7,132 nucleotides of DNA, taken from contig JADGON010000085.1 of NCBI GenBank assembly GCA_017882945.1, forward strand, positions 1 through 7,132. Direction: 5' to 3'. The position numbers and the translations under genes are program-made. Below the pieces are notes generated by a model. That model ran no database searches, was not told the DNA's origin, and worked only from the letters and a program-made list of their open reading frames with translations. This stretch comes from Acidimicrobiia bacterium. GTDB lineage: Bacteria; Actinomycetota; Acidimicrobiia; IMCC26256; JAENVU01. Shown piece after piece: positions 4,343-7,132 of the stretch; position 1 is the first letter of the stretch; each line of letters begins with the position of its first letter.

Positions 4343-7132
4343 ATGAGTGAGACGGACCCCGACACCCCGAGACACCGATACGACGCGCGCCTCGCGAACG
4401 AGATCGAGGCGAAGTGGCAGGACCGGTGGGAGGCCGAGCGCACCTTCTGGGCCCCCAACCCGGAAGGGCCGTTGCGTGAGGGCTTTGACGCAGTCGCGGG
4501 CCGCAAGAAGCTGTTCGCGCTCGACATGTTCCCGTACCCGAGCGGGAAGGGCCTGCATGTCGGTCACCCCCTCGGGTACATCGGCACCGACGTGTACGCG
4601 CGGTTCAAGCGCATGACCGGCCACAACGTCCTGCACGCGATGGGCTACGACGCCTTCGGGCTGCCCGCCGAGCAGTATGCGGTCCAGACCGGCCAGCACC
4701 CACGCGTCGCGACCGAGGCGAACATCGCGAACATGCGCCGCCAGCTCCGTGCCCTCGGGCTCGGTCACGACCCCCGGCGCAGCGTCGCGACGACGGACCC
4801 GGCGTACTACCGCTGGACGCAGTGGATCTTCCTCCAGCTGTTCGGCTCCTGGTACGACGAAGACGCGGACCGCGCGCGTCCGATCGCCGAGCTCATCTCG
4901 GTGCTCGAAGCCGATCCCGACGCAGACTGGGCCCAGCTCGACGGTCGCGCGCGCCGGGAGCTGGTCGACACCTACCGGCTCGCGTACCTGGACGAAGCAC
5001 CGGTCAACTGGTGCCCCGCGCTCGGCACGGTCCTCGCCAACGAGGAGGTCACCGCGGACGGGCGCAGCGAGCGCGGCAACCACCCCGTATACCGGCGTCC
5101 GCTGAAGCAATGGATGCTGCGGATCACGGCCTACGCGGAACGCCTGCTCCATGATCTCGACGAGTTGGATTGGACCGACTCGATCAAGCGCATGCAGCGC
5201 AACTGGATTGGCCGGAGTGAGGGCGCGGAGGTCGACTTCGCGGTCGAGGGCCACGACGACATCGTCATCACCGTCTTCACGACCCGCCCCGACACGCTCT
5301 TCGGCGCGACGTACATGGTCCTCGCACCCGAGCACCCCCTGGTCGACGAGCTCACGCCGGCGGAGTGGCCCGGCGCGTCGCTCGGCGAGGACATCAACGA
5401 CATCCCCGCGTCCTGGCGGGGGATCTTCGGTGCGGAGGCCGGTCCGGCCGAAGCGATCCGCAAGTACCGCGAGTTCACCGAGCAGAAGAGTGAGCTCGAG
5501 CGCCAGGCCGAAGGCAGGGAGAAGACCGGTGTCTTCACGGGCGCCTTCGCGACGAATCCCGTCGACGACAAGCCGGTCCCGATCTTCGTCGCCGACTACG
5601 TGCTGATGGGCTACGGCACCGGGGCCATCATGGCGGTGCCGGCGCACGACGAGCGCGACTTCGAGTTCGCGCAGGAGTTCGAGCTGCCGATCGTCTGCGT
5701 CATCCAGCCTCCGACGAGCTGGACCGAGGAGCACGGGGTCACCCAGCAGACGCCGGCGGCGGAGTGGCCCGAAGCGTTCACCGGTGACGGAGTCGGCATG
5801 AGCTCGGCGAACGACGAGGTCTCGCTCGACGGGATGTCCGTCGCCGAGGCCAAGCAGACGATCACCGCATGGCTCGAGGCGCAGCAGCTGGGTACGCCGA
5901 CCGTGACCTACAAGCTGCGTGACTGGCTCTTCAGCCGTCAGCGTTACTGGGGTGAGCCGTTTCCCATCGTCTTCGACGAGGACGACCTCCCCGTCCCGGT
6001 TCCCGAGTCCATGCTGCCGGTCGAGCTCCCCGAGATCATGGACTTCGAGCCCGAGATCGTCGCGGACGACGCCGAGAGCGTCCCCCTGCCCCCGCTGGCC
6101 CGGGCCGATGCCTGGTCGACGGTGGACCTCGACCTCCCGCTCCCCGACTGGGCGGGCGGAGCCGGCGGCACGAAGACGTACCGGCGCGAGCTCAACACGA
6201 TGCCGCAGTGGGCAGGCTCCTGCTGGTACTACCTGCGCTACCTCGACCCGACGAACGAGAACGAGTTCGTTTCGCCCGCCGCCGAGGAGTACTGGATGGC
6301 GCCGGGGCCCGGTGGCGTCGACCTCTACGTCGGTGGCGTCGAGCACGCGGTGCTGCACCTGCTCTACGCGCGCTTCTGGCACAAGGTGCTGTTCGACCTG
6401 GGACACGTGTCGACGCCGGAACCGTTCCAGCGTCTCTTCAACCAGGGCTACATCCTGGCCAACGCGTACACCGATGAACGCGGCTTCTACGTCGAGGCGA
6501 CGGAGGTAATCGAACGGGATGGAAAGTTCTTCCACGGCGACACCGAGGTGCAACGCCAGCACGGCAAGATGGGCAAGAGCCTGAAGAACGCGGTCGCCCC
6601 CGACGACATCTACCGCGAGTACGGCGCCGACACGCTGCGGCTGTACGAGATGTTCATGGGTCCGCTCGACGCGAGCCGCCCGTGGAACACCGGCGACATC
6701 ATCGGCGTCCACCGCTTCCTCCAGCGGCTCTGGCGCAACGTGATCGACGAGCAATCCGGAGAGGTGCGGGTCACCGCAGAACCGGCGGACGACGAGACCC
6801 GGCGACTGCTGCACCGCACGATCGACGAGGTCGGCACGGACATGAACGACCTCGCGTTCAACACCGCGATCGCGCGTCTCTTCGAGCTCAACAACCGGCT
6901 GACGCAGGTGGTCGCGGAAGCCGGCGAGGCGCCCGAGGAGGTCGTCATGCCGCTCGTCCTGATGACGGCACCGCTCGCTCCCCACGTCGCCGAGGAGCTC
7001 TGGGAGCGGCTCGGCAACGAGCGCTCCCTCACGCTCGAGGACTTCCCGACCCCGGACCCGCAGTGGCTCACGGTCGAGAGCGTCGAGATCGCGGTGCAGC
7101 TCAACGGCAAGGTCCGAGCGCGCCTCACGGTG
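4343..7132 (+). CDS. leuS: Leucyl-tRNA synthetase, 3' end cut off by the window edge
   Basis: This enzyme charges tRNA-Leu with leucine in the cytoplasm, using ATP. The frame is open for 930 codons to the last base of the window. Actinobacterial relatives run to roughly 940-980 residues, so only the end of the C-terminal domain should be missing. The class I HIGH motif is HVGH (72-75) in FPYPSGKGLHVGH. The KMSKS loop reads KMGKS (742-746), a common variant in this group. The CP1 editing domain has TTRPDT (313-318) and AHDERD (434-439), whose last Asp (D439) matches the conserved editing Asp of E. coli LeuRS. RDWLFSRQRYWGEP (526-539) and WAGSCWYYLRYLDP (623-636) are further family blocks. The zinc-binding Cys cluster of the E. 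coli enzyme is replaced by TADGRSERGN; C224 alone remains. Window-end residues AVQLNGKVRARL begin the C-terminal tRNA-binding domain. An upstream in-frame ATG at 4268 would add 25 residues, but relatives start like MSETDPDTPRHRY, so I chose 4343. Confidence 0.98.
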   Translation, partial: MSETDPDTPRHRYDARLANEIEAKWQDRWEAERTFWAPNPEGPLREGFDAVAGRKKLFALDMFPYPSGKGLHVGHPLGYIGTDVYARFKRMTGHNVLHAMGYDAFGLPAEQYAVQTGQHPRVATEANIANMRRQLRALGLGHDPRRSVATTDPAYYRWTQWIFLQLFGSWYDEDADRARPIAELISVLEADPDADWAQLDGRARRELVDTYRLAYLDEAPVNWCPALGTVLANEEVTADGRSERGNHPVYRRPLKQWMLRITAYAERLLHDLDELDWTDSIKRMQRNWIGRSEGAEVDFAVEGHDDIVITVFTTRPDTLFGATYMVLAPEHPLVDELTPAEWPGASLGEDINDIPASWRGIFGAEAGPAEAIRKYREFTEQKSELERQAEGREKTGVFTGAFATNPVDDKPVPIFVADYVLMGYGTGAIMAVPAHDERDFEFAQEFELPIVCVIQPPTSWTEEHGVTQQTPAAEWPEAFTGDGVGMSSANDEVSLDGMSVAEAKQTITAWLEAQQLGTPTVTYKLRDWLFSRQRYWGEPFPIVFDEDDLPVPVPESMLPVELPEIMDFEPEIVADDAESVPLPPLARADAWSTVDLDLPLPDWAGGAGGTKTYRRELNTMPQWAGSCWYYLRYLDPTNENEFVSPAAEEYWMAPGPGGVDLYVGGVEHAVLHLLYARFWHKVLFDLGHVSTPEPFQRLFNQGYILANAYTDERGFYVEATEVIERDGKFFHGDTEVQRQHGKMGKSLKNAVAPDDIYREYGADTLRLYEMFMGPLDASRPWNTGDIIGVHRFLQRLWRNVIDEQSGEVRVTAEPADDETRRLLHRTIDEVGTDMNDLAFNTAIARLFELNNRLTQVVAEAGEAPEEVVMPLVLMTAPLAPHVAEELWERLGNERSLTLEDFPTPDPQWLTVESVEIAVQLNGKVRARLTV

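Noticed and set aside
4342..4343. A T-box or other amino-acid-responsive leader upstream of leuS
   Set aside because: The spacer to the divergent tRNA (4207-4342) is only 136 bases, and no T-box consensus (AGGGTGGNACCGCG-like) or stem-terminator arrangement is present.
4226..6985. A 919-codon open frame on the minus strand, opposite leuS
   Set aside because: It is the antisense shadow of a high-GC gene with strong third-position bias. Its composition (Arg, Val, Asp, His-rich, no domain) is artificial, and the plus strand is unmistakably leuS.

Overview
The window looks like chromosomal DNA of a high-GC actinomycete-type bacterium (Actinomycetota). The leucyl-tRNA synthetase has the actinobacterial N-terminal style, a KMGKS signature and a zinc-less insert. 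The insertion sequence encodes a transposase of the type common in actinobacteria, and third codon positions are almost all G or C. Genus or class cannot be fixed from the sequence alone.

Layout from left to right. (1) Bases 3-125 are probably the 3' end of a plus-strand gene that begins outside the window. (2) An intact 1,746-bp IS1182-family insertion sequence (126-1871) has perfect 15-bp terminal inverted repeats, a CTAG duplication on both sides, and one transposase gene on the minus strand. (3) A 525-residue polytopic membrane protein on the minus strand (1872-3449) resembles GT-C-type glycosyltransferases; its TAG stop lies inside the CTAG copy beside the IS. (4) At 3510-3977 (minus) lies a decayed gene, unmarked by any intact reading frame. 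It has two copies of a 22-codon module in different frames, and its last 26 codons spell a Cys4-type zinc knuckle (C-x4-C-x9-C-x2-H) like those of phage and actinobacterial HNH-type proteins. (5) Bases 3978-4133 hold no gene; they contain a strong hairpin at 4057-4086, a plausible terminator for the tRNA, and a weaker palindrome at 4039-4055. (6) A tRNA-Ala(GGC) gene is at 4134-4206 (minus). (7) A divergent intergenic region spans 4207-4342. (8) leuS starts at 4343 (plus) and runs off the right edge after 930 codons, probably only some tens of codons short of its end.

The IS entered a palindromic CTAG where the stop codons of two convergent genes probably overlapped, and the target duplication left a stop codon to each gene. 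leuS and tRNA-Ala are translation housekeeping genes transcribed away from each other. I see no operon-scale novel system, defence island or CRISPR array. The least explained sequence is the decayed, internally repetitive gene downstream of the tRNA.
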